From: Cytophagaceae bacterium
GTDB lineage: Bacteria > Bacteroidota > Bacteroidia > Cytophagales > Cytophagaceae
Assembly: GCA_021151805.1 (NCBI GenBank)
Contig: JAGKWN010000003.1
Span: 23,136-87,135 of the forward strand
DNA length: 64,000 nucleotides
Direction of reading: 5' to 3'
In this document: positions 1 through 8,888 of the stretch, piece by piece
Layout: the number at the start of each line of letters is the position of its first letter
Position numbering within the stretch: position 1 is the stretch's first letter
Program-made: the position numbers and the translations under genes
Notes under the pieces: generated by a model
Seen by the model: the letters and a program-made list of their open reading frames with translations, nothing else
What the model was told of the DNA's origin: nothing
The model's database searches: none

Positions 1-354
1 CAAACCTATTGGGGGCTTTATATAAGTTTCTTCGGGGCAAGTATAACGATTGCCGGCAATATCATTTTTATCCCGATTCTTGGTTACATGGGCGCAGCCT
101 GGGTTACGCTGGCTTGTTATTTTTCAGTAACGGCAGCCAGTTATCTGCTCGGCCATAAATATTATCCGATTCCGTATCCAATTGTAAAAATCCTTTGCTG
201 GATCGGAACCGCTTCTTTGCTTGTTTATCTTTCTCATTACTTCCGTACAGCATCAGTTTTGCACAATGCATTGATTTTCAATGGCGCTATTGTGATCTGG
301 CTGGCATGGATACTTCTGCTAGAAAATCCAAACATTCGTACCAAAGCCTCATAA
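1..354 (+). CDS. Lipopolysaccharide/polysaccharide flippase, C-terminal end (partial)
   Basis: The frame is open from base 1, so this is the 3' end of a gene that starts before the window; 117 residues are visible. They are strongly hydrophobic and form about four membrane segments, with the GYMGAAW-x-T-L pattern typical of late helices in Wzx/MATE-like polysaccharide exporters, which flip lipid-linked glycans across the inner membrane. The end is followed at once by dut. Family assignment rests on hydrophobic pattern and this motif only, since the diagnostic N-terminal part is missing; another polytopic transporter is possible. Confidence 0.6.
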   Translation, partial: QTYWGLYISFFGASITIAGNIIFIPILGYMGAAWVTLACYFSVTAASYLLGHKYYPIPYPIVKILCWIGTASLLVYLSHYFRTASVLHNALIFNGAIVIWLAWILLLENPNIRTKAS

Positions 355-389
355 TTTTTTGTAGATTTGGAATAGTACAATAAACTGAA

Positions 390-827
390 ATGAGCACATC
401 CATTAAAATTGTAAATAAATCCACCAATCCATTACCGGCTTACCAGACTGAACAGGCTGCTGGTCTTGATTTAAGTGCAAATCTTTCAGAACCAGTTGTA
501 TTACAACCGTTGCAAAGGCAGCTTATTCCTACAGGTCTTTTTATTGAACTTCCAGCAGACACGGAAGCGCAGATCCGACCGAGAAGCGGTCTGGCTTTTA
601 AACACGGGATCACCGTTCTGAACAGCCCGGGCACAATCGATGCCGATTACAGGGGAGAAGTAAAGGTTTTATTAATCAATCTTTCGAATGAAGCATTTAC
701 TATTCAGCATGGTGAACGGATTGCCCAGATGGTGGTTGCAAAAGTTGAACACGCTGAATTTGTTGAGGTTCAGGAGTTAGCAGATTCTGCACGTTCAGTT
801 GCCGGATTTGGCAGCACAGGCAAATAA
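390..827 (+). CDS. dut: dUTP diphosphatase (dUTPase)
   Basis: Hydrolyses dUTP to dUMP and pyrophosphate, keeping uracil out of DNA and supplying dUMP for thymidylate synthesis; a cytosolic homotrimer. At 145 residues it has the usual length, and all five family motifs are visible: AGLDL (residues 24-28), RPRSGLA (63-69), GTIDADYRGE with catalytic Asp84, RIAQM near 110, and the C-terminal glycine-rich GFGSTGK that closes over the active site. A TAGATTTG box at 362-369 matches the Bacteroidota -7 element and may be its promoter, though I see no good -33 TTTG. The short gap after the flippase gene would also permit read-through. Confidence 0.95.
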   Translation: MSTSIKIVNKSTNPLPAYQTEQAAGLDLSANLSEPVVLQPLQRQLIPTGLFIELPADTEAQIRPRSGLAFKHGITVLNSPGTIDADYRGEVKVLLINLSNEAFTIQHGERIAQMVVAKVEHAEFVEVQELADSARSVAGFGSTGK

Positions 828-911
828 TAAAAAGGAAACCAAAATCCTGTCTGCACGTACCTTGCATAGGATTATTAAAGATATTTTATAACGTTCAAAT
901 TAAGAATAAGC

Positions 912-1913
912 ATGAAGATTATTATTCCAATGGCGGGTATGGGAAAAAGAATGCGCCCGCATACACTTACTGTTCCTAAACCTCTTGTTCCAATTGCTGG
1001 TAAAGCCATCGTTCACAGATTGGTGGAAGATATCGCAAAAGTTTGTGGAGAGAAAATCGACGAGGTTGCTTTCATCATAGGTGATTTTGGAAAAGAAACT
1101 GAACAACGTTTAATCAAAGTTGCTGAATCTATCGGTGCTAAAGGTTCTATCTACTATCAGAAAGAAGCATTAGGAACGGCACATGCAATTTATTGCGCAA
1201 AGGAATCGTTAAGTGGTAAAGTAGTTGTAGCATTTGCAGACACTTTATTCAAAGCAGACTTTACACTGGATACATCAAAAGAAGGTATCATTTGGGTACA
1301 GAAAGTAGAAGATCCGAAACCATTTGGTGTTGTTAAATTGAATGATAAAAATGAGATCACGGATTTCGTAGAGAAACCGGAACATTTCGTTTCTGATTTA
1401 GCAATCATTGGTATCTATTATTTCCAGGATGGCGACAACCTGAAAAAAGAACTTCAGTTTGTAATTGATAATAACATCAAAGATAAAGGTGAGTATCAGT
1501 TAACATCTGCGCTTGAAAACATGAAGAACAAAGGCATCAAGTTCATACCTGGTAAAGTAACAGAATGGCTTGACTGCGGAAACAAAGATTCTACCGTAGA
1601 TACAAACGCACGTTATCTGGAATACATCAAAGATCAGAAGTTAGTAGCACCGTCTGTTAAACTTGTAAACTCAATCATTATTCAGCCGGCTTACGTTGGT
1701 GAAAATGTTGAACTGGTAAACTCTATTGTTGGTCCACATGTTTCAATTGGCAACGGAACAAAAATTACGAATACAGTAATCAACCGTTCGATTGTACAGG
1801 AGAATGCTGTAATTACAAACGCAACTATTTCGAATTCAATGTTTGGCAATTCTGCTCAATATAAAGGCAAAGCACTTGACCTGAGTGTGGGCGATTTCAA
1901 TGTTATTTCATAA
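912..1913 (+). CDS. Sugar-phosphate nucleotidyltransferase (RmlA/GlmU-like)
   Basis: Transfers a nucleotidyl group from an NTP to a sugar 1-phosphate to make an activated sugar. The N-terminal Rossmann-like domain carries the signature G-x-G-x-R-x-x-P followed by PKPL (residues 8-26), and an EKP motif near residue 155. The last ~90 residues contain isoleucine/valine-rich hexad repeats (VGENVEL, VGPHVSI) indicating a left-handed beta-helix, as in GlmU and GCD1-type enzymes. Bacteroidota commonly have one such gene between dut and a TPR gene. The exact sugar and nucleotide cannot be read from sequence; glucose-1-phosphate thymidylyltransferase is the usual automatic label. Confidence 0.85.
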   Translation: MKIIIPMAGMGKRMRPHTLTVPKPLVPIAGKAIVHRLVEDIAKVCGEKIDEVAFIIGDFGKETEQRLIKVAESIGAKGSIYYQKEALGTAHAIYCAKESLSGKVVVAFADTLFKADFTLDTSKEGIIWVQKVEDPKPFGVVKLNDKNEITDFVEKPEHFVSDLAIIGIYYFQDGDNLKKELQFVIDNNIKDKGEYQLTSALENMKNKGIKFIPGKVTEWLDCGNKDSTVDTNARYLEYIKDQKLVAPSVKLVNSIIIQPAYVGENVELVNSIVGPHVSIGNGTKITNTVINRSIVQENAVITNATISNSMFGNSAQYKGKALDLSVGDFNVIS

Positions 1914-1916
1914 ACA

Positions 1917-3686
1917 ATGAGCTTACAAAAGCGTCTTTTTAAAAATATTCTTATTGCGATTTTAATGCCGGCACTCATAGTGCCGGCATTGGCGCAAAAG
2001 GGAGGCAAGACAAAATCTCAAAAGTCTGAGAAGACTTCAAAATCCGGCTACACACCTAAAGTACTGTCTGAGCAGGATCGCATTTACTTTGAAGCGTATT
2101 TCATTGAAGGCATGCGTTACTACCTGATTGGCCAGACCTCAGCAGCATTATCTTTTTTTGACAAGGCTTATTCTATAGACCAAACCAACGGTGGTTTAAA
2201 TTATGAGATCTCAAAAATCTGTTACAGTACATCCAATCATGCAAGAGCGTTGGTTACGGCGCAGAATGCCGTTAAAACAGATTCAAGAAACCAGGAATAT
2301 ATTATTCAGTTGGCCCGCGTATACGAGGCTCAATCAAATTTTGACGAAGCGAATAAAACATATAAAAAATTAATCACAGACTTTCCGAATAACGAGCAAT
2401 ACTATTACCAGATAGGTGCAAACCAGATTCAGCTGAAGCAATACGATGAAGCTATTAAAACATATGCGAAAATTGAATCGGTGTTTGGGAAGAGTTTCGA
2501 ATTGACAAGACAAAAGCAGCAGCTGTTTGTAAAGCAGAATAAAATTGATCTTGCTATTAAAGAAGGTCAGGCGCTAATTGATTCTGATCCGAACAACCTG
2601 TTGTATAAAGTCGATCAGGCAGAGTTCTATTATTACATTGATAAAAAGCAGGAAGCTAAAAACATTCTCGATAATGTATTGAAGCAGGACCCGGATCAGG
2701 TACAGGCGCATGTGCTGTATGCCGATATCTATAAATCAACGGGCGAAGAAGCTAAAGTATTTAGCGAATACAAATATTTATTATCCCGTGAAAACGTAAG
2801 TGTAGAAACCAAGCAACAGATTGTTCAGGATGCTCTTAAATATGCAACAACGGATGTAACAAAGGCACAGCTGCTTGAACTGACTACAATTTTTGTCGGC
2901 ACCAATCCAAACGATGATATAGCATTGACAAGCCATGCCGATGCCTTGTTCTTAAACAATAAGAAAAAAGAATCCAGAAAATATTATTCAGAAGCAGCAA
3001 AGATTGACGGCAATAATTACAATCTGTGGTTGCAGATCTTAACGCTGGATTATGAATTTCAGGAATACGATACGCTTGTAGCGCACAGTACTACAGCAAT
3101 TGAATATTATCCCAACCAATCGAACTTAACTTATTTCAAAGGTATTGGTTATTTCAATCTGAAAAAATATCCGGAAGCGATTGAAGCACTGGAAGAAACC
3201 AAAAGCTTAGCGGGATCTAATCAATCACTTAAGACGCAAGCCTTATTATTGCTGGCGGATGCATACAATGAAACAAAAGAGTATGCTAAATCAGATGCTG
3301 CTTACGAAGAAGTATTGAAGTATGATAAGAACAATGATCATGCACTAAATAATTATAGCTATTACTTATCGCTTCGCAAAGAGAAGCTGGAACTGGCAAA
3401 GAGTATGTCAGAACGCGTGGTGAGCAGAAACCCGAATGAAGCGAATTTTATTGATACATATGCCTGGGTATTGTATCAGATGAAAGATTATAAAGGCGCA
3501 AAAGAACAATTAGAAAAAGCGCTGCAAGGTTCAACCAATGGTACTATCCTTGAGCATTACGGAGACGTACTATACCAACTGGGAGATAAGACGAAGGCAG
3601 TAGAATACTGGAAGAAAGCATTGGCAGCCGGCGACTCATCTACTTTGATAAATAAAAAAATTGCTGACGGCAAGTTGTATGAATAA
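1917..3686 (+). CDS. Exported tetratricopeptide-repeat protein
   Basis: 589 residues beginning with a clear signal peptide (hydrophobic core ending PALAQ), so probably periplasmic or attached to the outer membrane. From about residue 55 to the end it is built of TPR-like helical pairs (for example A-L-S-F-F-D-K-A, A-I-K-T-Y-A-K-I, A-V-E-Y-W-K-K-A-L), roughly a dozen repeats. TPR proteins act as scaffolds for protein complexes. It starts 3 bases after the nucleotidyltransferase stop and overlaps the next lipoprotein gene by 8 bases, so the three are surely cotranscribed. Its partner is unknown; coupling to the DUF4292 lipoprotein and EnvC-like gene suggests an envelope role. Confidence 0.85.
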   Translation: MSLQKRLFKNILIAILMPALIVPALAQKGGKTKSQKSEKTSKSGYTPKVLSEQDRIYFEAYFIEGMRYYLIGQTSAALSFFDKAYSIDQTNGGLNYEISKICYSTSNHARALVTAQNAVKTDSRNQEYIIQLARVYEAQSNFDEANKTYKKLITDFPNNEQYYYQIGANQIQLKQYDEAIKTYAKIESVFGKSFELTRQKQQLFVKQNKIDLAIKEGQALIDSDPNNLLYKVDQAEFYYYIDKKQEAKNILDNVLKQDPDQVQAHVLYADIYKSTGEEAKVFSEYKYLLSRENVSVETKQQIVQDALKYATTDVTKAQLLELTTIFVGTNPNDDIALTSHADALFLNNKKKESRKYYSEAAKIDGNNYNLWLQILTLDYEFQEYDTLVAHSTTAIEYYPNQSNLTYFKGIGYFNLKKYPEAIEALEETKSLAGSNQSLKTQALLLLADAYNETKEYAKSDAAYEEVLKYDKNNDHALNNYSYYLSLRKEKLELAKSMSERVVSRNPNEANFIDTYAWVLYQMKDYKGAKEQLEKALQGSTNGTILEHYGDVLYQLGDKTKAVEYWKKALAAGDSSTLINKKIADGKLYE

Positions 3687-4446
3687 GATTATCCTGATTG
3701 TATTAATAAGTTCTTTCACATTTCTATCCTGCAAAAAAGCACCCGTATCCAGCCAGGTTCAAAACACAGTCGTTGAGAGCAAGCCTGCGGTAGATTTTCA
3801 TCCTCAGTACATCGACTTTGTGTACATGGTGACGAAATCCAAGCTGGAATATTCCGACGGCGGTAACTCAGACCAATTTGCTTTGTCTATTCGTGCAAAG
3901 AAAGATAGCGTAATATGGTTTACAGTAGGCAAGTCCGGCGTTGAAGGGGTGAGGGGCTTAGTAAGACCTGATTCGGTGCTAGTGATGAATAAGCTGAAAG
4001 ATGAATATTACAGTTATGATATCAAATACCTTCAGGAACTGACGCAGTCAAATCTTTCCTATGCTAACATGCAGAACCTGTTGGTTGGAAATTTACTGTT
4101 CCCGTATCAGGAAACAGACTTGGTAACAAAAAATGAAACACATTATATTCTGCAGCAGAAGCAGGATAATATGCATATAGAAAGCCGGATCAGGTTCGAC
4201 AACATGCGTGTAGAACAGACAACCATTGTTGATTCCACATCGTTGTCCAGAACGGCAATTGTATACAGCAATTATATTGTCGCGGATTCGATTCTTGTGC
4301 CATCGGTTTGTTCGGTGGATATTTCATTTAACAAGAATAATCAGAAGGTAGACCGCAAGGTTGTTATTACACATTCAAAAATAGAATTCCCTGTAAAATC
4401 AGTGAATTTCCCGTTCAACGTTCCAAAGAAATACAATGAAAAATAA
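3679..4446 (+). CDS. DUF4292 family lipoprotein
   Basis: I place the start at the ATG at 3679, not the upstream TTG at 3661, because from here the protein begins with a textbook lipoprotein signal (MNKIILIVLISSF then L-S-C-K-K, lipobox Cys about residue 19). The mature part is mostly short beta-strands with alternating hydrophobicity, like LolA/LolB-type lipoprotein carriers, and resembles the Bacteroidota-specific DUF4292 family of unknown function. 255 residues. It overlaps the TPR gene by 8 bases and the downstream EnvC-like gene by 11, so it sits mid-operon. A lipid- or lipoprotein-handling role is only a fold-based guess. Confidence 0.75.
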   Translation: MNKIILIVLISSFTFLSCKKAPVSSQVQNTVVESKPAVDFHPQYIDFVYMVTKSKLEYSDGGNSDQFALSIRAKKDSVIWFTVGKSGVEGVRGLVRPDSVLVMNKLKDEYYSYDIKYLQELTQSNLSYANMQNLLVGNLLFPYQETDLVTKNETHYILQQKQDNMHIESRIRFDNMRVEQTTIVDSTSLSRTAIVYSNYIVADSILVPSVCSVDISFNKNNQKVDRKVVITHSKIEFPVKSVNFPFNVPKKYNEK

Positions 4447-5653
4447 CATCAAATATCTAGCGATATTCGTTTTCGTTTTTATTGTCATCACTTCCACACT
4501 GGCTCAAAAGAAAAGCAGAAAGCAGCTTGAGCAGGAGCGTGAAAAAAATCTCAAAAAAATAAAAGAAACTTCCAAAGTACTGGAAGAAACCAAGCAACAG
4601 AAGAACGCTACACTAAGTCAGTTGAACCTGTTAAACCAGGAAATTGAAGAGCGTGAAGTTGTGATCAATATCATGTCTTCTGAAGTGGGTATGCTGGATC
4701 GGGAGATTCAGGAGCAGGTGTTAATCATTCGTGCACTGGAAGAAGATATCAAAGGGCTGAAGGAAGAATATGCGCAGCTGATTTATTTAGGCTACAAGCA
4801 TCTGAATGGTTACGACAAACTGATTCATATTTTATCTGCCGATAACATTGGCCAGATGCTGCGTCGCAACAGTTATTTCAAGCAATACGCCACTGCAAGA
4901 AATTATCAGCTGGAAGAAATTGAAAGCGTAACAGAAGCATTGAAAACGTATCAGCGCGCGCTGGCCAATAAGCAGCGTGAAAAATCTGGTTTACTGCAGG
5001 CAAAAACAATTGAGACAGAAAATTTAACGAATACCAAGAATCAGCAGAACACGGTATTAAGACAGCTTTCTTCAAAAGAACAGCAGTTGAAAAAGGATCT
5101 GGATGAATCTAAAAAATCAGCCGAAAAGCTACAGAAATTAATTACGGACCTGATTGCCGCAGAACGTAAAAAAGCCATTGAAAAATCAAAAGGCTCAAGT
5201 TCTTCGTCAAAAGCCGCTACCGATGTAAGCGTAAAATTATCTGCCAGTTTTGAGGGCAATATGGGTAAATTGCCCTGGCCCGTACAAAACGGAAGAGTTT
5301 CCAACCATTTTGGCCGTCAGGCACATCCGGTTCTAAAAGGGGTATTTGTCGATAATCTTGGAATTGACATTTCTACCATTCAAAATGAACAGGTTAAGGC
5401 TGTTTTTGGCGGAAAAGTCATAACTGTGGCGGAAGTGCCTGGTATGCATAAAATTGTCATGGTGCAGCATGGAGAATATTTTACCGTGTATGCCAAATTG
5501 AGAGATGTTGTTGTTAAAACCGGGGAGGAAATATCCGTAAAACAGGTAATTGGCTCGGTTTATACCAATAAAGAAGGCGAAAGCGAATTACAGTTTCAGA
5601 TCTGGAAAAACGAAACCAAACTCAACCCGGAAGTTTGGCTCAGAAAACGCTGA
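4436..5653 (+). CDS. EnvC-like murein hydrolase activator (degenerate M23/LytM domain)
   Basis: 405 residues: an N-terminal signal segment ending T-L-A-Q, a long charged coiled coil (about residues 25-245) rich in Glu, Lys and Gln heptads, a Ser/Lys linker, and a C-terminal M23 peptidase (LytM) fold from about residue 280. Active M23 enzymes need a zinc site; here the usual H-x-G-x-D reads N-L-G-I-D and the usual Y-x-H-L reads YAKL, so two metal ligands are missing. That is the EnvC pattern: the protein would activate an amidase during septal peptidoglycan splitting and not cut itself. First bases overlap the lipoprotein gene. Confidence 0.85.
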   Translation: MKNNIKYLAIFVFVFIVITSTLAQKKSRKQLEQEREKNLKKIKETSKVLEETKQQKNATLSQLNLLNQEIEEREVVINIMSSEVGMLDREIQEQVLIIRALEEDIKGLKEEYAQLIYLGYKHLNGYDKLIHILSADNIGQMLRRNSYFKQYATARNYQLEEIESVTEALKTYQRALANKQREKSGLLQAKTIETENLTNTKNQQNTVLRQLSSKEQQLKKDLDESKKSAEKLQKLITDLIAAERKKAIEKSKGSSSSSKAATDVSVKLSASFEGNMGKLPWPVQNGRVSNHFGRQAHPVLKGVFVDNLGIDISTIQNEQVKAVFGGKVITVAEVPGMHKIVMVQHGEYFTVYAKLRDVVVKTGEEISVKQVIGSVYTNKEGESELQFQIWKNETKLNPEVWLRKR

Positions 5654-5739
5654 TTTTGACGAGGGAAAAGCCTTTTTCTTTTCCCTTTCCTGTTAAAATT
5701 CCTTATCTTTACAGCGTATACGAAATTACTCTAACAATC

Positions 5740-5955
5740 ATGATGTTAACTATTTGCACATTGCTGTTTCTTGGCAATATCGGTCCAACAGAATGGATCA
5801 TTATAGCGGTTCTATTAGTGTTTATGTTTGGTGGTAAAAAGATACCTGAATTAGCTCGTGGTTTAGGCCGCGGTATTCGTGAATTCAAAGACGCGAGTAA
5901 AGAAGTGAAAAAAGAAATTCAGGACGGTATCAAAGACGACACAAAAAACGCTTAA
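5740..5955 (+). CDS. tatA: Sec-independent translocase subunit TatA/TatE
   Basis: A 71-residue protein starting at the ATG at 5740 (a second ATG follows directly). The open frame extends back to 5635, but those codons overlap the end of the upstream gene and do not look like protein. It has the TatA plan: a short N-terminal hydrophobic helix, the hinge F-M-F-G-G-K-K-I-P-E-L, an amphipathic helix and a charged tail. TatA oligomers form the pore through which folded twin-arginine substrates cross the inner membrane. tatC is not in the window. A TATCTTTA at 5704-5711 resembles a -7 box but lacks a convincing -33 partner. Confidence 0.9.
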   Translation: MMLTICTLLFLGNIGPTEWIIIAVLLVFMFGGKKIPELARGLGRGIREFKDASKEVKKEIQDGIKDDTKNA

Positions 5956-5958
5956 AAC

Positions 5959-7389
5959 TTGAAACGTTATAATTCATTAACAGAGGTTCGGAAAGATCTT
6001 TCCGAAGGCAAAATCACGTGCCGTTCCCTTACCGAATACTACCTGAAAAATATTGAAGCAAAGAAGCATCTGAACGCATACGTGGAAGTGTATGCGGCAG
6101 AAGCGCTTGCTGCGGCCGATAAGGTTGATGCTAAAATCAAAGCCGGAACAGCTGGTAAGCTGGCCGGTATGGTTGTGGGGCTGAAGGATGTTTTGTGTCA
6201 CAAAAATCACGGGCTGCAGGCTTCAAGTAATATCCTGAAAGGCTTTGTTTCTCAGTTCAACGGTACAGCTGTTGAACGCATCATTCATGAAGATGCGATC
6301 ATTATTGGCCGTCAGAGTTGTGATGAATTTGCTATGGGATCTTCCAATGAAAATTCAGCATTCGGTCCTGTAAAAAATGATATTGATAATACACGTGTAC
6401 CTGGCGGGTCTTCAGGCGGCTCTGCTGTTGGTGTCCAGGCTGATACCTGTCTGGTTTCGCTGGGTTCAGATACCGGCGGTTCTGTAAGACAGCCGGCTGC
6501 GTTCTGCGATATCATTGGCTTCAAACCTTCTTATTCAAGAATCTCCAGATATGGTCTTATCGCTTATGCTTCTTCTTTTGATTCCATCGGAATCATGGCA
6601 AGAAGTGTTGAAGACACTGCCCTGATGCTGGAAGTTATTTCAGGCTATGATGAGTTTGACAGTACGGTTTCTTCTAAGCCTGTGCCGTCTTATTCTTCTG
6701 AATTAAACTTTGCTGGTAAAGCAAAGATCTGCTACCTGAAAGAAGCAGTAGAATCAGAAGGCGTAGCGAAAGAAATCCGCGAAGCAACACAAAAACAAAT
6801 TGACTTATTGAAGCAGCAAGGCCATACTGTGGAAGCAGTAGAGTTCAAGCTGCTGGATTATATACTCCCAACGTATTATATTCTTACAACTGCTGAAGCA
6901 AGCTCGAACTTATCACGCTTCGATGGCGTTAAGTACGGGTATAGAAGTGAGAATGGTACAGACCTGGAATCGATGTACAAAAAAACCAGGTCTGAAGGGT
7001 TCGGGAAGGAAGTTCAAAAACGTATCATGTTAGGCACATTTGTATTGAGCGCAGGTTTTTATGATGCGTATTATACGAAAGCACAGAAGGTACGTCGTTT
7101 AATAAGAGAATATACAGAGAAGCTTTTGTCGGAATACGACTTTATGCTGTTGCCAACAACAACGACAACGGCATTTAAAATTGGTGACCATGAAAGCGAT
7201 CCGATTGCCATGTACCTGGCAGATATATTTACTGTGCATGCAAACCTTGCCGGCATTCCTGCAATCTCTATTCCGAATGGAAAAGATGCACAAGGCTTAC
7301 CAATTGGTTTACAGTTGATGGGACGTGAATTTGAAGAAGCTAAATTATTGGCGTTTTCGAACTATTTATTAAAACAGAATGAAAATTAG
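5959..7389 (+). CDS. gatA: Asp-tRNA(Asn)/Glu-tRNA(Gln) amidotransferase subunit A
   Basis: Amidase subunit that releases ammonia from glutamine or asparagine for transamidation of misacylated tRNA, working with GatB and GatC. 476 residues with the amidase-signature catalytic set: Lys76 in GLKDV, cis-Ser151 in PGGSSGG, and nucleophile Ser175 in GSDTGGS; the spacing equals that in characterised GatA proteins. The start codon appears to be TTG, 3 bases after the tatA stop, because no ATG or GTG lies in frame before the conserved N-terminus. The end overlaps the transglycosylase gene by 11 bases. gatB and gatC are not in this window. Confidence 0.93.
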   Translation: MKRYNSLTEVRKDLSEGKITCRSLTEYYLKNIEAKKHLNAYVEVYAAEALAAADKVDAKIKAGTAGKLAGMVVGLKDVLCHKNHGLQASSNILKGFVSQFNGTAVERIIHEDAIIIGRQSCDEFAMGSSNENSAFGPVKNDIDNTRVPGGSSGGSAVGVQADTCLVSLGSDTGGSVRQPAAFCDIIGFKPSYSRISRYGLIAYASSFDSIGIMARSVEDTALMLEVISGYDEFDSTVSSKPVPSYSSELNFAGKAKICYLKEAVESEGVAKEIREATQKQIDLLKQQGHTVEAVEFKLLDYILPTYYILTTAEASSNLSRFDGVKYGYRSENGTDLESMYKKTRSEGFGKEVQKRIMLGTFVLSAGFYDAYYTKAQKVRRLIREYTEKLLSEYDFMLLPTTTTTAFKIGDHESDPIAMYLADIFTVHANLAGIPAISIPNGKDAQGLPIGLQLMGREFEEAKLLAFSNYLLKQNEN

Positions 7390-8845
7390 AATCACTGCGG
7401 TATTGTCTGGTTTATTTGTTTTTGCTTCTACATGCTTTGTGGGAATAAGTCAGACGTATGCCCAAACAGATTCTTCTACGGTAGTTACATCAAGTGACTC
7501 TACGATTATTGAAGCAGAAAAAATGGAAGAGGCGATCGTTAAAGATCAGCCTCAGATGTCTTCTGCAGATGATCTGATCGCAAAAAGATTGAAAGCGCTT
7601 CAAAACGAAGTGCCATTGGTATATAATGCAAAGATCAAAGGCTTCATTGATTACTTTACGGTGAGAAATGCACGCTATGCATTGGTTATGGAACGCCGCA
7701 AACGCGTATATTTTCCAACCTTTGAAGAGATCTTAAAAACGCAGAAAGTACCCGAAGAAATTAAATACCTGGCTATTGTTGAATCAGGCTTGAATGCAAA
7801 GGCTGTATCACCAGCCGGTGCAGCGGGCTTATGGCAGTTCATGACTTTTACAGGTAAAGAATACGGATTGAAGCAGGATGAATTCCTGGATGAACGTCTG
7901 GATCCCGAAAAAGCAACCGTAGCAGCATGCAGATACCTGACAACACTCTACAATACCTTTAGCGACTGGGAACTTGCACTGGCTTCGTACAACTGCGGTC
8001 CGGGTAACGTACGCAGAGCAATCCGCAAATCCGGTTATAAAAAAACATTCTGGCAGATCTATGATTACCTGCCGCGTGAAACAAGAAGTTATGTGCCGCA
8101 GTTTGTTGCGCTAACATATGTCATGAATCACATGGGTGATCACGGTATTGTTGCAGACTCGATCGAATATCCAATTGCTTTTGATACCATCAGTGTAAAT
8201 CAGTATTTCGACCTGTTTACATTCAGCGAGCTGTTGAATATTTGTCCGGATGATATGCGCAAGCTGAATCCTGCAATAAAGAAAGGCGTACTGAACGGAG
8301 CTTATTCCTATAAGATCCGGGTGCCGGTTAATCGCATGGCGGAGTTCTATCTCAATAAGGTAGATATTCTTGATGCCTGCGGAAAAGAAGTGCCAAGAGA
8401 TAATGTGCCTGCCAATGCTTCTTCCATCAGGACTACTACTGCTTCAGCATCGCCGGCTACTACAGCTTCCACACAAAAGATTTATTACACGGTAAAAAGC
8501 GGAGACGCGTTGGGAACAATCGCTTCGAAATATCATGTAACTATTACCGATATAAAACGCTGGAATAAATTATCGTCCAATACCATCCGTGTCGGGCAGC
8601 GGTTGATCATTTATAAAAAAGTTTCTTCAAGCAGTTCTTCATCTTCTAAAACGACTACTACTACTGCGAAAACCACTACCGGCACCAAACCTGCTACAAC
8701 ACCAAGTGTTTACTATGTAAAGCCGGGTGATTCGCTCTGGACAATTTCGCAGAAGTATCCGGGTTTGTCGGTTGATAAGATCAAGCAGCTGAATGGCTTG
8801 AAAAATAATAGCATAAAAGTCGGGCAGAAACTTATTTTAATATAA
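7379..8845 (+). CDS. LysM-containing lytic transglycosylase (MltD-like)
   Basis: Cleaves peptidoglycan glycan strands to give 1,6-anhydro-muropeptides in the periplasm. 488 residues: signal peptide (ends T-Y-A-Q), a GH23/SLT domain with the motif A-I-V-E-S-G-L-N whose Glu135 is the expected acid catalyst, the companion A-G-A-A-G-L-W-Q-F-M, and ASYNCGPGNV; then two LysM modules (about residues 367-412 and 443-487; VKSGDALGTI and VKPGDSLWTI) separated by Ser/Thr-rich linkers. The LysM modules bind GlcNAc chains. It overlaps gatA by 11 bases. Confidence 0.92.
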   Translation: MKIRITAVLSGLFVFASTCFVGISQTYAQTDSSTVVTSSDSTIIEAEKMEEAIVKDQPQMSSADDLIAKRLKALQNEVPLVYNAKIKGFIDYFTVRNARYALVMERRKRVYFPTFEEILKTQKVPEEIKYLAIVESGLNAKAVSPAGAAGLWQFMTFTGKEYGLKQDEFLDERLDPEKATVAACRYLTTLYNTFSDWELALASYNCGPGNVRRAIRKSGYKKTFWQIYDYLPRETRSYVPQFVALTYVMNHMGDHGIVADSIEYPIAFDTISVNQYFDLFTFSELLNICPDDMRKLNPAIKKGVLNGAYSYKIRVPVNRMAEFYLNKVDILDACGKEVPRDNVPANASSIRTTTASASPATTASTQKIYYTVKSGDALGTIASKYHVTITDIKRWNKLSSNTIRVGQRLIIYKKVSSSSSSSSKTTTTTAKTTTGTKPATTPSVYYVKPGDSLWTISQKYPGLSVDKIKQLNGLKNNSIKVGQKLILI

Positions 8846-8888
8846 TCTTTTTAGCAGATCTTCTTACTTATATAAATCAGCAACTTTT

